DNA of 64,000 nucleotides from Pseudovibrio sp000156235 (GTDB lineage: Bacteria; Pseudomonadota; Alphaproteobacteria; Rhizobiales; Stappiaceae): assembly GCF_000156235.1 (NCBI RefSeq), contig NZ_DS996805.1, forward strand, positions 496,001 through 560,000. The letters are read 5' to 3'. How positions within the stretch are numbered: the first letter of the stretch is position 1; every line of letters begins with the position of its first letter. A model generated the notes under the pieces. It searched no databases, was not told the DNA's origin, and saw only the letters and a list, made by a program, of their open reading frames with translations. Below are positions 17,133 to 27,515 of this stretch, piece by piece. Made by a program: the position numbers and the translations under genes.

Positions 17133-19235
17133 TCAGCCCGCTCTGAGCAGTTTGATAGCTTCGTCTCTGGCGAAGAGATACAGGAGGTGGCGCAAGGCGT
17201 CGCCTCTTTCTGTTTCCAGCTCAGGGTCTGTTGCCATAATGAGCTTGGCGTCATCTCTTGCGATTTCCATAAGATCAGCGTGATCTTCAATGGAAGCCAG
17301 CCTGAAGCCCGGAGAACCGGATTGGCGAGTGCCGAGAAGCTCACCTTCACCGCGCAGACGCAGGTCTTCTTCCGCAATCAGGAAGCCATCGTTGGTTTGG
17401 CGCAGGATGTTGAGGCGGGAAGCTGCGGTCTCATTCAGCGGGGCTTTGAAGAGCAGTAGGCAGGAAGAGGCTAGGCTGCCACGGCCTACGCGGCCACGAA
17501 GCTGGTGAAGCTGGGCAAGGCCAAAGCGTTCTGCGTGTTCAATGACGATGATGGTTGCGTCAGGAACGTCAACACCAACCTCGATCACTGTGGTGGCGAC
17601 AAGCACACGGGCGTCACCATTTTTGAAGGCATCCATGGCCGCTTGCTTTTCATCGGCCTTCTGGCGGCCATGAACAAGGGCGACCACTGGGCCGAGTGCA
17701 TTTTGCAGATCGTTGAAGCGTTCTTCCGCTGCAGCAAGGTCGATCTTTTCAGATTCCTCCACCAGCGGGCAGACCCAGTAGATCTTCTGGCCTTGAGCGA
17801 TCATGGCGCGCAGGCGTTCTACCACTTCGCCTATGCGATCCAATGAGATGGAGACTGTTTTGATCTCCTGGCGGCCTTTGGGTTTGTCGGTCAGGCGGGA
17901 GACGTCCATGTCGCCGAAGTAAGAGAGGACGAGGGTGCGTGGGATTGGAGTTGCTGTCATGACGAGCACATCCACATGAGCGCCCTTGGAGGAGAGCGCC
18001 AGACGTTGGTGAACACCAAAGCGGTGCTGTTCGTCGACGATAGTGATGCCAAGGTCTTTGAAGTTGACGGTGGACTGGAACAGGGCGTGGGTGCCGACAA
18101 TCAGATCGATTTCACCGGCTTCCAATGCTTCACCGATTTCCCGTTTGGTTTTGGCGGTGTCTTTGCCAGAGAGGACGGCTGCACGAATGCCTGCGGCATC
18201 GCAGAGCGGTTTCATGGAGGCGAAGTGCTGACGGGCGAGAATGTCGGTTGGCGCCATCATGGCGGCCTGACCGCCGGTTTCGATAACGGCTGCCATTGCC
18301 ATGAGGCCGACGACGGTTTTACCGGAGCCCACATCGCCTTGCAGGAGGCGCAGCATGCGGGTTGGTTCTTCCAGATCAGCGAAGATCTCTTTCAGCGCGT
18401 CTTCCTGACCGTCAGTCAGCTCAAACGGTAGCGCAGCAAGAATTTTCCGGCGCAGGGAGCCATCGCCTTTGCGGGCTTTGCCGCCCATGTGGCGCAATGA
18501 GTTGCGAACCAGTGCAAGAGCCAACTGATTGGCGAGGAACTCGTCATAAGCCAGACGGGCGCGAGCCAATCCTTCTGGCGCTAGATCTCTTGCGTCTTCC
18601 GGCTTATGAATGGAGCGTAGGGCGACGTCAAATGGCGGGAAGTTGCGCTGCTCTACAAACTCTTTGTTCTGCCACTCTGGCATTTGAGGCAGGAACTGCA
18701 GCGCGGTGCCCATGGCGCGTTGGAGCGTTTTGGAGGCAAGACCGGCTGTCATTGGGTAAACCGGCTCAACAAGCGGCAGATTCTCGGCTTCTTCCTCAGA
18801 GACCATATGGTCCGGGTGCACCATCTGTGCGCGTTCGTTGAACCACTCAACTTTGCCGGAGATGATACGCTTTTCGCCAACCGGCAGAACGCGTTGTAGA
18901 TAATCTCCGCGTGCGTGGAAGAAGACCAGCTCAATTGCTCCGGTCTCATCGTGCGCCAGAACCTTGTAGGGAGCACGGCTGCCGCGTGGCGGTGCGCGGT
19001 GCTGATCTATCTGAAGGACCAGCGTTACGATTTCGCCTTCCGGAGAAGCGGCGACACCTGGACGCAAGCGTCGGTCGATAACGTTGACCGGTACGTGGAA
19101 GAGAAGGTCTGAAATGCGGGCTTCGCGATCCGGGCTGCCGACAAGCAGGTTGGTTATGGTCTTCGCGATCTTGGGGCCAATGCCCGGGAGCTTGGTGACA
19201 GAAGCGAAAAGAGGATCAAGGCGAGTAGGGCGCAT
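17133..19235 (-). CDS. recG: ATP-dependent DNA helicase RecG
   Basis: Branch-migrating helicase that regresses stalled forks and processes Holliday junctions. It has 700 residues from the ATG at 19235 (MRPTRLDPLFASV), the usual start; a longer frame to 19298 lacks family similarity. The N-terminal wedge/OB domain lies at about 60-170. Helicase motifs are Walker A GDVGSGKT, the DEQH box in DEQHRFGV, TATPIPRT and RGRVGRG. It is divergent from sdhE across 177 nt. Confidence 0.96.
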   Translation of the reverse strand: MRPTRLDPLFASVTKLPGIGPKIAKTITNLLVGSPDREARISDLLFHVPVNVIDRRLRPGVAASPEGEIVTLVLQIDQHRAPPRGSRAPYKVLAHDETGAIELVFFHARGDYLQRVLPVGEKRIISGKVEWFNERAQMVHPDHMVSEEEAENLPLVEPVYPMTAGLASKTLQRAMGTALQFLPQMPEWQNKEFVEQRNFPPFDVALRSIHKPEDARDLAPEGLARARLAYDEFLANQLALALVRNSLRHMGGKARKGDGSLRRKILAALPFELTDGQEDALKEIFADLEEPTRMLRLLQGDVGSGKTVVGLMAMAAVIETGGQAAMMAPTDILARQHFASMKPLCDAAGIRAAVLSGKDTAKTKREIGEALEAGEIDLIVGTHALFQSTVNFKDLGITIVDEQHRFGVHQRLALSSKGAHVDVLVMTATPIPRTLVLSYFGDMDVSRLTDKPKGRQEIKTVSISLDRIGEVVERLRAMIAQGQKIYWVCPLVEESEKIDLAAAEERFNDLQNALGPVVALVHGRQKADEKQAAMDAFKNGDARVLVATTVIEVGVDVPDATIIVIEHAERFGLAQLHQLRGRVGRGSLASSCLLLFKAPLNETAASRLNILRQTNDGFLIAEEDLRLRGEGELLGTRQSGSPGFRLASIEDHADLMEIARDDAKLIMATDPELETERGDALRHLLYLFARDEAIKLLRAG

Positions 19236-19412
19236 ACCATATAGACCATAACGTGAACAGCTAGCCTGATCTGTGCCATGTTCCCGTGATTTGTGCAACG
19301 CCCTTAAGAAAACACTGACAGATGAAAATAAGGGTTGTATACAGGCGAAACGATTTGGCCCTATCTATTTGCAGATAGTGACAGGGATCAGAGACCTTCT
19401 AGGGGAATGACG

Positions 19413-19718
19413 ATGGATCATAGTGCGCAGAACGAAGATCAAAACGAGAACATTGAGCTGGATAACCGGAGAAAGCGTATCGTTTTCCGTTGTCACCATC
19501 GTGGCATGAAGGAAATGGATATCATGCTTGGTGGCTATGTTGAGAAGCATATTGCGCAGATGAATGATGAAGAGCTGAATGAGCTGGAAGTGTTCCTGCA
19601 GCATCATGATCAGGATCTGTTCTCCTGGTTCATTGGCACCAAGCCTGTACCGGATGAGGCCAATACAGAACTGTTCCGTAAGATCCTAGATTACTACAAG
19701 GATAAGAGCGACAGCTAA
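19413..19718 (+). CDS. sdhE: Succinate dehydrogenase assembly factor 2 (SdhE)
   Basis: Small soluble factor of 101 residues needed for covalent FAD attachment to succinate dehydrogenase. The core RGMKE motif in FRCHHRGMKEMD and the downstream LFSWFIG are typical. The ATG at 19413 is chosen for its spacing from AGGGG (19401-19405); the ATG at 19407 is too close. The recG-sdhE-mfd neighbourhood is common in alphaproteobacteria (family knowledge). mfd starts 82 nt later. Confidence 0.93.
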   Translation: MDHSAQNEDQNENIELDNRRKRIVFRCHHRGMKEMDIMLGGYVEKHIAQMNDEELNELEVFLQHHDQDLFSWFIGTKPVPDEANTELFRKILDYYKDKSDS

Positions 19719-19800
19719 GTGCTCTTGGGCATCTGGATACGTGCTGTTCAGGTGCCATATTTGTCCGAGAAAGATTTGAAATAATAAGGTTGCCCCGCCC

Positions 19801-22800
19801 GTGTTTGAAAGTTTGCTCAAGAAAAGTGAAAACATAACGCTCGCTTCTGTCCCGGATGGAGCTGAGGCCTATGTGCTTTCAAAGATCCTCTCTGAGATTG
19901 AGGAGGGCGGTCTTGCGCTGACCTATGTGGCGCGGGATGCAACGCGGATGGCGGCGCTGACGGAGGCTCTGGGCTTCTTTGCGCCGGATGTGGAAGTGCT
20001 GCAGCTGCCAGCGTGGGATTGCTTGCCGTATGACCGCGTATCCCCACATGGGGCGATTGTTGCGCGCCGGTTGCTGACACTGCTGCGACTGGCGAAGGGG
20101 CTGCCGAAGAAAAAGAAGTTTGTGCTGATCACCACGGTCAACGCGGCTTTGCAGCGGATGCCGGTGCGGGACTGGACCTCCAACCATATTCTGTCTTTCA
20201 CTCCGGGCAATCGGATCAATCCGGACAAGATTATCAAGTGGCTGGAAGTCAATGGCTTCGCCCGTACGCCTACTGTTCGAGAGACTGGTGAATATGCCGT
20301 GCGCGGGGGGATTATTGATCTGTTCTCGCCTGCCACCAAAGAGCCGGTTCGTCTGGACTTCTTTGGAGACACGCTGGAATCCATCCGTTCTTTTGATACG
20401 GATAGTCAGCGGACACTTGCGCAGAAGAAGGGACTTACTCTCGTTCCTATGAGCGAGATCATTCTTGAGCCGGAGACGATCTCGCGCTTCCGCCGAAACT
20501 ATGTGACTGCATTCGGGGCCTCCGGGCCGGATGATGTTTTGTACCAGTCCATCAGTGAAGGGCGTCGCTATGCGGGGATGGAACACTGGCTGCCGCTGTT
20601 TCATGAAAACCTTGCGACCCTGTTTGATTACATCGGCGAAACTCCAGTTGTTCTGGATGCCAATGCCGAGGATATGATCAAAGAGCGGCTGGAACAGATT
20701 GAAGAGCACTTTGGCGCGCGCCAGGATGGCCTGAACAACAAAGCTCTCTCTTCAGGTGTGCCGTATAAGCCCATTCCACCGGTAGCGATCTATCTTCAGG
20801 AAACTGAGTTAAACACATGTGTGGCTGACAGAGCCTCCGCGCAGTTGTCCCCGTTTGCTATGCCTCCGGGAACTGGGAAGACCGCCATTGATATGGGAGG
20901 GCGTCAGGGCCGCAACTTTGCGGCGGAACGTGCTGCTGGTGACGTGAATATCTTTGACGCGCTTTCCACGCATGTGTCTGCGCTTGCCAAGGATGGGAAG
21001 AGGGCTGTTCTTTCCTGTTGGAGTGAAGGCTCTAGAGAACGTCTGACGCAGGTTCTTAGCGATCATGGATTGGACCGTACAGGATATGCGGGGAACTCTG
21101 GAGAACTCGGCAAGGTTCCCGCTGGGCTGACTGCACTGATCATCCTTGGACTTGAGCACGGCTTTGAGATTGATGATCTGGCTTTCATCGGGGAGCAAGA
21201 TATCCTTGGTGATCGCTTGGTGCGTCAGAGACGACGTAAGTCCAAAGGCGCCAACGTTCTTACAGAAGCCTCTGCACTCTCTCCGGGTGATCTGGTTGTG
21301 CATGTGGAGCATGGTATTGGTCGCTTTATTGGGCTGAAGACCATCGAGGCTGTTGGGGCGCCGCATGACTGTCTGGAGCTGCAGTATGCGGGGTCGGACA
21401 AGCTTTACCTTCCAGTCGAGAACATTGAGCTGCTGACGCGCTATGGTTCAGAAGATCAGGAAGTTCAGTTAGATAAGCTTGGCGGCGGGGCATGGCAGGC
21501 CCGTAAAGCCAAGATGAAAAAGCGCATTCTTGAGATTGCCGATGGCCTGATCAAGATTGCTGCGGAACGCGCTTTGCGGACAGCTCCGGCGATTACAGCA
21601 CCTGAAGGGGCGTATGACGAGTTTGCGGCGCGGTTTGTTTATGACGAGACTGATGACCAGATGACGGCGATTGAGTCTGTCTTTGATGATATGGCGTCTG
21701 GGCGTCCTATGGACCGGTTGGTTTGTGGTGATGTGGGCTTTGGTAAGACGGAAGTTGCTCTAAGAGCTGCGTTTTTGGCTGCGATGTCTGGGCGGCAGGT
21801 GGCGATTGTGGTTCCGACCACGTTGTTGGCACGTCAGCATTATCGGACGTTTGCGGATCGCTTTAATGGGCTGCCTATTGTTGTGCGCCAGGCTTCACGA
21901 CTTGTCCCCGGTAAGGAGCTCTCTGAGACCAAGAAGGGCCTGAAAGACGGTTCTGTTGATGTTGTGGTTGGTACCCATGCGCTTTTAGGAAAAGCTATTG
22001 GTTTCAGAGATCTGGGGCTTCTTATTATCGATGAGGAGCAACACTTTGGGGTGAAGCATAAAGAACGGTTGAAAGAGCTGAAAAGTGATGTTCACGTTTT
22101 GACCCTTTCTGCGACCCCGATTCCTCGTACTCTACAATTGGCACTGACGGGTGTTCGGGAGCTTTCCCTTATTGCGACGCCGCCGGTGGATCGTCTGGCT
22201 GTACGCTCGTTTATATCCCCATTCGACCCGATGGTTATCCGCGAAAGCTTGCTGCGTGAGCATTATCGCGGAGGGCAGAGCTTCTATGTGTGTCCGCGCG
22301 TGTCCGATCTGGCGGAGGTGAGGGCGTTCCTGGAAGAGAATGTGCCTGAAGTTAAAGTGGTTTCCGCTCATGGTCAGATGCCTCCGGGAGAGCTGGATGA
22401 CATCATGAATGCCTTTTATGAGGGCAAGTTTGATGTGCTTCTGGCGACCACGATTGTGGAATCTGGTTTGGACATACCAAACGCTAACACTTTGATTGTG
22501 CACCGCTCGGACATGTTTGGTCTGGCGCAGCTCTATCAGATCCGTGGGCGTGTGGGTCGTTCCAAGACAAGAGCATATGCCTTGTTTACAGTTCCTGCCA
22601 ACAAGACGCTGACGGCTACGGCTGAGCGACGTCTTAAGGTGTTGCAAAGTCTTGAGAATTTGGGTGCGGGCTTCCAGCTTGCATCGCACGATCTGGATAT
22701 TCGCGGGGCGGGTAACTTGCTGGGGGAAGAGCAGTCCGGGCATATTAAAGAGGTGGGTTTCGAGCTTTACCAGCAGATGCTGGAGGAGGCAGTTGCGCAG

Positions 22801-23289
22801 CTCAAATCTGGTGGTGAGGACTTCCAGGAAGATAAGTGGTCGCCGCAGATTGCTATCGGTACGCCGGTTCTTATCCCCGATACCTATGTGCCGGATCTGC
22901 AGCTGCGCCTTGAGCTTTATCGCCGTCTGGCCGACCTGACTGAGCTTGACGAGATTGATGGCTTTGGGGCCGAGATGATTGACCGCTTCGGGCCACTTCC
23001 TGAGGAAGTTCAACACCTTCTGAAGATTGTTTATATCAAGGGATTGTGTCGAAAAGCGAACGTTGAAAAGATTGACGCTGGGCCGAAGGGCATCGTGATT
23101 GGCTTCCGCAATGGTGAGTTCAACAATCCGGCGGGGCTGGTATCCTACATCGCGGAACAAACTATCCTCGCTAAGATCCGCCCGGACCAGAAGGTGGTGC
23201 TGACCCGTGACTGGCCGACTGCGGATGATCGGTTGAAGGGCACCGCTGCTGTGTTGATTAAACTCTCGCGGCTGGCGGAAAACGCCTAA
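19801..23289 (+). CDS. mfd: Transcription-repair coupling factor Mfd
   Basis: ATP-driven translocase that removes RNA polymerase stalled at DNA lesions and recruits UvrA. It has 1162 residues, full length, with a GTG start. A UvrB-like N-terminal region (about 1-330) is followed by a CarD-like RNA-polymerase-interacting domain at about 490-560 (GDLVVHVEHGIGRFIGL). The translocase has Walker A GDVGFGKT, DEEQ in IDEEQHFGV, TATPIPRT and RGRVGRS. The C-terminal domain includes YQQMLEEAV. No damage or frameshift is seen. Confidence 0.97.
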   Translation: MFESLLKKSENITLASVPDGAEAYVLSKILSEIEEGGLALTYVARDATRMAALTEALGFFAPDVEVLQLPAWDCLPYDRVSPHGAIVARRLLTLLRLAKGLPKKKKFVLITTVNAALQRMPVRDWTSNHILSFTPGNRINPDKIIKWLEVNGFARTPTVRETGEYAVRGGIIDLFSPATKEPVRLDFFGDTLESIRSFDTDSQRTLAQKKGLTLVPMSEIILEPETISRFRRNYVTAFGASGPDDVLYQSISEGRRYAGMEHWLPLFHENLATLFDYIGETPVVLDANAEDMIKERLEQIEEHFGARQDGLNNKALSSGVPYKPIPPVAIYLQETELNTCVADRASAQLSPFAMPPGTGKTAIDMGGRQGRNFAAERAAGDVNIFDALSTHVSALAKDGKRAVLSCWSEGSRERLTQVLSDHGLDRTGYAGNSGELGKVPAGLTALIILGLEHGFEIDDLAFIGEQDILGDRLVRQRRRKSKGANVLTEASALSPGDLVVHVEHGIGRFIGLKTIEAVGAPHDCLELQYAGSDKLYLPVENIELLTRYGSEDQEVQLDKLGGGAWQARKAKMKKRILEIADGLIKIAAERALRTAPAITAPEGAYDEFAARFVYDETDDQMTAIESVFDDMASGRPMDRLVCGDVGFGKTEVALRAAFLAAMSGRQVAIVVPTTLLARQHYRTFADRFNGLPIVVRQASRLVPGKELSETKKGLKDGSVDVVVGTHALLGKAIGFRDLGLLIIDEEQHFGVKHKERLKELKSDVHVLTLSATPIPRTLQLALTGVRELSLIATPPVDRLAVRSFISPFDPMVIRESLLREHYRGGQSFYVCPRVSDLAEVRAFLEENVPEVKVVSAHGQMPPGELDDIMNAFYEGKFDVLLATTIVESGLDIPNANTLIVHRSDMFGLAQLYQIRGRVGRSKTRAYALFTVPANKTLTATAERRLKVLQSLENLGAGFQLASHDLDIRGAGNLLGEEQSGHIKEVGFELYQQMLEEAVAQLKSGGEDFQEDKWSPQIAIGTPVLIPDTYVPDLQLRLELYRRLADLTELDEIDGFGAEMIDRFGPLPEEVQHLLKIVYIKGLCRKANVEKIDAGPKGIVIGFRNGEFNNPAGLVSYIAEQTILAKIRPDQKVVLTRDWPTADDRLKGTAAVLIKLSRLAENA

Positions 23290-23314
23290 AATACTGTCTT
23301 GAGCGCTTAAGTGG

Positions 23315-23343
23315 ACTGGGGTTTCGGTGAAATCCCAGTTTTG
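23315..23343 (+). terminator. Intrinsic terminator after mfd
   Basis: ACTGGG-g-TTT pairs with AAA-t-CCCAGT around a five-base loop, followed by TTTG. The remainder of 23344-23611 has no supported gene and contains the ribosome-binding site AGAAGGA for the next gene. Confidence 0.6.
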
Positions 23344-23611
23344 CGTTGTTATGTGCGTTCGTTTGCGTTGATTGTGTTATTTCTGCGTTTTTTAGTTTAG
23401 GGAAGCTGGAGTTGTTATCTGTTTCCAGCAAGTTGAACATGTTTGAGAACGAAAAGTGAATGCGCTGCAGATTTGGGGTACTTATCTGTGTTGTTGCGGA
23501 GCGCTGAATAGCATTCAGAACACTTTCATTGTATGTGCGCAGCATATCAAATGTATGTTGTCGTGTTCATTGCTGATGGCTTTGGCGGCAAATGCGCAAG
23601 AAGGATTTAAT

Positions 23612-24307
23612 ATGCCGGTTAAGCCTAGTTTTCTGTCTCTCAAGTCGGTCGGATTGTCCTGGCTGTCAATTGCTAGCTTCTTGCTTATGGGCGTGCTGAT
23701 CTCATCGGGGCAGGCGTATGCCGAGGACAGCTTGGTAGGTGAGGACAAGCTTACTCAGAAAATTAATGCAAAGGCCAAAGACGACTTCTCAAAATCGGAC
23801 AGATTCTTCTCTCTAGAAGCTGATCAATGCACTCTTAAAATTTATAATGAGTATCGTAGTCTATGTGAGCTCCCTGCACAGAACTTGGGTACGAACTTTG
23901 TCATCAACTTAGCAGAGATTGAGTCTATCAAAGCTAGTCAGGTTAGAGACAAAGTGCTTGCATCATTCCGGCTAAATCCCAGTTCAGCAAAGATTGCGAA
24001 GGAGGCGGGACAAAAGCTGAGTAGGCTATATAAAGAAAAGCATGAAAAGCGAATTCGAGAGGGAAAAGTGGACGTTGGTCCGACTGAGATTGTGTATGAG
24101 CAAACGATTGATGAAATAAGCCTCGTTGCAGTGGAATTTATTGATAAGAAAAAGCTGTCAACGAGGTCTTTCACATCCAGCTGCTCTGGTCGCACGACAT
24201 ACGGGGCTCCATTGTTTGACACAACATATGCTGTCCTCTTTCCTTTGACGGTTTCTCGGGAGTTGTTTGAGGATATATTCGTGCTCAAAAAGAGATGTGC
24301 TCAATAG
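23612..24307 (+). CDS. Orphan exported protein
   Basis: A 231-residue protein of unknown function. The ATG at 23612 follows AGAAGGA (about 23599-23605). A long signal peptide with a strong hydrophobic stretch (IASFLLMGVLISSGQAYA) ends before EDSLVG, so export to the periplasm is likely. The mature part is Lys/Ser-rich and soluble, with four cysteines, two of them at the extreme C-terminus region. The gene is more AT-rich than its neighbours mfd and pdhA, which suggests recent acquisition. No family is recognised. Confidence 0.65.
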   Translation: MPVKPSFLSLKSVGLSWLSIASFLLMGVLISSGQAYAEDSLVGEDKLTQKINAKAKDDFSKSDRFFSLEADQCTLKIYNEYRSLCELPAQNLGTNFVINLAEIESIKASQVRDKVLASFRLNPSSAKIAKEAGQKLSRLYKEKHEKRIREGKVDVGPTEIVYEQTIDEISLVAVEFIDKKKLSTRSFTSSCSGRTTYGAPLFDTTYAVLFPLTVSRELFEDIFVLKKRCAQ

Positions 24308-24545
24308 GAGTTGCAAACGATTAAAGAGATTGTTTGGGAGGCATGCACAGGTTCTCGAAGAATAGAGCTTCAATAGCGTGCTATTCGGACTACTCATTAT
24401 CGCAACGACCTTGCCGGGCGTGATTGTTTAAATTTCCAAAAAATAACAGATATGGCCAAATTTCAGTTTTATCGGAAACTCTTGGTTAAGGGCGTTGTGA
24501 AATAGTGCGGGCATGTGACCATTTTTGTAATGAGTAGGTCAATCA

Positions 24546-24863
24546 GTGCTAGCTACCACACGTCAGCGAAAACACTCCTATCTAAAGAACCTCCTGGTGC
24601 CGGGAATTGCCATTGGTGCGCTTTGCTACTTTGCATTTCATGCGCTCAACGGTAAGCTGGGTCTTGTGGGTCGACCACAGATCGAGCATGAAATCCTTGC
24701 TCTGGAAGTTGAGCTTGAAGAGTTGCGGGCAGAACGCCTGCAATTACAACGCCGTGTCATGCTGCTTGACCCGGAGAGCCTTGATCCTGATATGGTGGAT
24801 GAGAGGGCTCGCGCTTCCCTGAATTTGGCGCACGTGAATGAAGTTGCGATCATGCGTAACTGA
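24546..24863 (+). CDS. ftsB: Septum formation initiator family protein (FtsB/DivIC-like)
   Basis: Small bitopic division protein of 105 residues. One membrane helix (LLVPGIAIGALCYFAFHAL) is followed by a coiled coil (ILALEVELEELRAERLQLQ) and a short C-terminal domain, the FtsB/DivIC layout. It would work with FtsL and FtsQ in the divisome (family knowledge). The start is a GTG at 24546 with only a weak upstream purine stretch. It lies just ahead of pdhA, a common alphaproteobacterial neighbourhood. Confidence 0.82.
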   Translation: MLATTRQRKHSYLKNLLVPGIAIGALCYFAFHALNGKLGLVGRPQIEHEILALEVELEELRAERLQLQRRVMLLDPESLDPDMVDERARASLNLAHVNEVAIMRN

Positions 24864-25047
24864 AACATCAGCGTGTATTAACTTGAAGTAGGTTGATTTA
24901 CATGAATTAACCCAATTTAAGTTAACTTGAATATTTCAATAAAATCAACGCCTTACATAAATCCCCAAGTGTTTTTGCTCATATTGGCATTCAGCGCTGT
25001 GGGGGCTAGTGTGCTTTCACCAATTCACGTCAAAAGAGACGAGGCTC

Positions 25048-26097
25048 ATGGCTGGAACTCAATCCAAGTCTTCAGGCGGTCGCGCTAAAGGCGCTACCAA
25101 AGCCCGCGGTGCGATGAAAAACGTGCCCGCCCTTGTAGAATTTTCCAAAGAAGAAGAGCTAAACGCTTACCGCGAAATGCTTTTTATCCGTCGTTTTGAA
25201 GAAAAGGCGGGTCAGCTTTACGGTATGGGTCTGATCGGTGGCTTCTGTCACCTTTACATCGGCCAGGAAGCTGTTGTTGTTGGAATGGAGATGGCCAAGG
25301 AAAAAGGTGATCAGATGATCACTTCTTACCGCGACCACGCTCACATGCTCGCTTGTGGCATGGACCCGAACGGCGTGATGGCCGAACTGACTGGTCGCCG
25401 CGGTGGTCTGTCTAAAGGTAAGGGCGGTTCCATGCACATGTTCTCCAAAGAACAGGAGTTCTATGGTGGACACGGCATCGTTGGCGCGCAGGTCGCACTT
25501 GGTACCGGTCTGGCGTTTGCGAACCGCTATAAAGAGAACGGCAAAGTTTCCATGGCGTTCTTCGGCGATGGTGCTGCAAACCAGGGTCAGGTTTACGAGA
25601 GCTTCAACATGGCGAAGCTGTGGAACCTGCCTGTGATCTACGTGATCGAAAACAACAAGTACGGCATGGGTACCTCCATTGAACGTGCATCTTCCACAAC
25701 TGACCTTTCCCAGCGCGGTGCCTCCTTCGGTATCCCAGGTGTTCAGGTTGACGGCATGGACGTGCGCGCGGTGAAAGCTGCGACCGACTATGCGATGGAA
25801 TGGTGCCGTGAAGGCAATGGTCCTTACATCCTTGAGATGATCACCTACCGTTACCGCGGTCACTCCATGTCTGACCCTGCAAAATACCGCAGTAAAGACG
25901 AAGTCCAGAAGATGCGCTCTGAGCATGACCCGATTGAACAGGTTCGCGCTCGCCTTCTTGAAAAAGAATGGGCTAGCGAAGACGAACTGAAAGCGATCGA
26001 TAAAGAAGTTCGCGGCGTTGTGGCTGCTTCTGCTGAGTTTGCGCAGAACGATCCTGAGCCGGATCCATCTGAGCTGTACACGGACATCGTTCTCTAA
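25048..26097 (+). CDS. pdhA: Pyruvate dehydrogenase E1 component, alpha subunit
   Basis: Thiamine-diphosphate-dependent decarboxylase subunit of the pyruvate dehydrogenase complex; 349 residues. The ATG at 25048 follows GACGAGG; an upstream GTG at 25009 has no such site. The ThDP-binding motif runs from GDGAANQGQVYESFN to ENNKYGMGT. The phosphorylation-loop region YRYRGHSMSDPAKYR is present. It heads the operon pdhA-pdhB-pdhC, with pdhB 17 nt downstream. Confidence 0.97.
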   Translation: MAGTQSKSSGGRAKGATKARGAMKNVPALVEFSKEEELNAYREMLFIRRFEEKAGQLYGMGLIGGFCHLYIGQEAVVVGMEMAKEKGDQMITSYRDHAHMLACGMDPNGVMAELTGRRGGLSKGKGGSMHMFSKEQEFYGGHGIVGAQVALGTGLAFANRYKENGKVSMAFFGDGAANQGQVYESFNMAKLWNLPVIYVIENNKYGMGTSIERASSTTDLSQRGASFGIPGVQVDGMDVRAVKAATDYAMEWCREGNGPYILEMITYRYRGHSMSDPAKYRSKDEVQKMRSEHDPIEQVRARLLEKEWASEDELKAIDKEVRGVVAASAEFAQNDPEPDPSELYTDIVL

Positions 26098-26114
26098 GGT
26101 CGGGATAATAAATT

Positions 26115-27500
26115 ATGGCTATTGAAATTTTGATGCCTGCGCTTTCTCCGACCATGGAAGAAGGCAAGCTGGCCAAGTGGCTTAAAAAAGAAGGCGACAC
26201 CGTTTCTGCTGGTGATGTGATTGCTGAAATCGAAACCGATAAAGCAACCATGGAAGTGGAAGCAGTGGACGAGGGCGTGATCGGCAAGATCCTCGTTGCT
26301 GAAGGCACTGAAGAAGTTAAGGTCAACGCTCCTATCGCAGTTCTGCTGGAAGAAGGCGAAGACGCTTCTGCTGCTGACAAGGTTGGTTCCGCACCAGCTG
26401 TTGCTGAAGCGCCAGCTGCGCCGGCAACTCCTGAAGCGCCGGCTGCACCAGCAGCTCCTGCAGCTCCAGTTGCCAGCGTTGCACCGGCTGACCCAGAAAT
26501 TCCTGCGGGCACCAAAATGGTGAGCATGACCGTTCGTGAAGCTCTGCGCGACGCGATGGCGGAAGAAATGCGCCGCAACGAGAACGTGTTCCTGATGGGC
26601 GAAGAAGTTGCTCAGTATCAGGGCGCCTACAAGATCTCTCAGGGTCTCCTGGATGAGTTCGGCGAAAAGCGCGTGATCGACACTCCAATCACCGAGCATG
26701 GCTTCACCGGTCTTGCTGTTGGTGCTGCGATGGCTGGTCTGAACCCAATCGTTGAGTTCATGACCTTCAACTTCGCAATGCAGGCGATTGACCACATCAT
26801 CAACTCTGCGGCCAAGACTCTTTACATGTCTGGCGGTCAGATGGGTGCTCCTATGGTGTTCCGTGGTGCAAACGGTGCGGCAGCACGCGTGGCAGCACAG
26901 CACTCTCAGGACTACGCTGCATGGTATGCTTCCATTCCGGGCCTCAAGGTTATCCAGCCTTACTCTGCTGCTGATGCAAAGGGCCTGCTGAAAGCTGCTA
27001 TCCGCGATCCAAACCCAGTTGTGTTCCTTGAGAACGAGATCCTTTACGGTCACCATTTTGATGTGCCGGAAGTTGATGATCTGGTTCTGCCAATCGGTAA
27101 AGCGAAGATCGTTCGCGAAGGTACTGATGCGACCATGGTTTCCTGGGGCATTGGCATGACCTACGCACTGCAGGCTGTTGATGAGCTGGCGAAACAGGGC
27201 GTTTCCGTTGAGCTGATCGACCTGCGCACCATTCGTCCGCTGGATATGGACACTGTTCTGGCTTCTGTTCGCAAGACAGGCCGTCTGGTGACTGTGGAAG
27301 AAGCCTTCCCAATCTGTTCCGTTTCCTCTGAAATTGCTTATCAGGTTCAGAGCGAAGCCTTCGATTGGCTGGATGCGCCAGTTCTGCGCGTAACCGGTAA
27401 AGACGTTCCAATGCCTTACGCAGCAAACCTTGAGAAGCTGGCTCTGCCAAACGCCAAGGAAGTTATCGACGCTGTTAAGGCTGTGACCTACACCGCCTAA
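26115..27500 (+). CDS. pdhB: Pyruvate dehydrogenase E1 beta subunit with N-terminal lipoyl domain
   Basis: E1-beta of the pyruvate dehydrogenase complex, 461 residues. Residues 1-80 are a lipoyl domain with the modified Lys at residue 43 in ETDKATMEV, then an Ala/Pro-rich linker at about 93-135, then the transketolase-like beta subunit (EHGFTGLAVGAAMAGL). A lipoyl domain on E1-beta is known in rhizobial and related complexes. The lipoyl segment is almost identical in DNA to the start of pdhC. Confidence 0.97.
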   Translation: MAIEILMPALSPTMEEGKLAKWLKKEGDTVSAGDVIAEIETDKATMEVEAVDEGVIGKILVAEGTEEVKVNAPIAVLLEEGEDASAADKVGSAPAVAEAPAAPATPEAPAAPAAPAAPVASVAPADPEIPAGTKMVSMTVREALRDAMAEEMRRNENVFLMGEEVAQYQGAYKISQGLLDEFGEKRVIDTPITEHGFTGLAVGAAMAGLNPIVEFMTFNFAMQAIDHIINSAAKTLYMSGGQMGAPMVFRGANGAAARVAAQHSQDYAAWYASIPGLKVIQPYSAADAKGLLKAAIRDPNPVVFLENEILYGHHFDVPEVDDLVLPIGKAKIVREGTDATMVSWGIGMTYALQAVDELAKQGVSVELIDLRTIRPLDMDTVLASVRKTGRLVTVEEAFPICSVSSEIAYQVQSEAFDWLDAPVLRVTGKDVPMPYAANLEKLALPNAKEVIDAVKAVTYTA

Positions 27501-27515
27501 TTGGAGACAAGTGGT

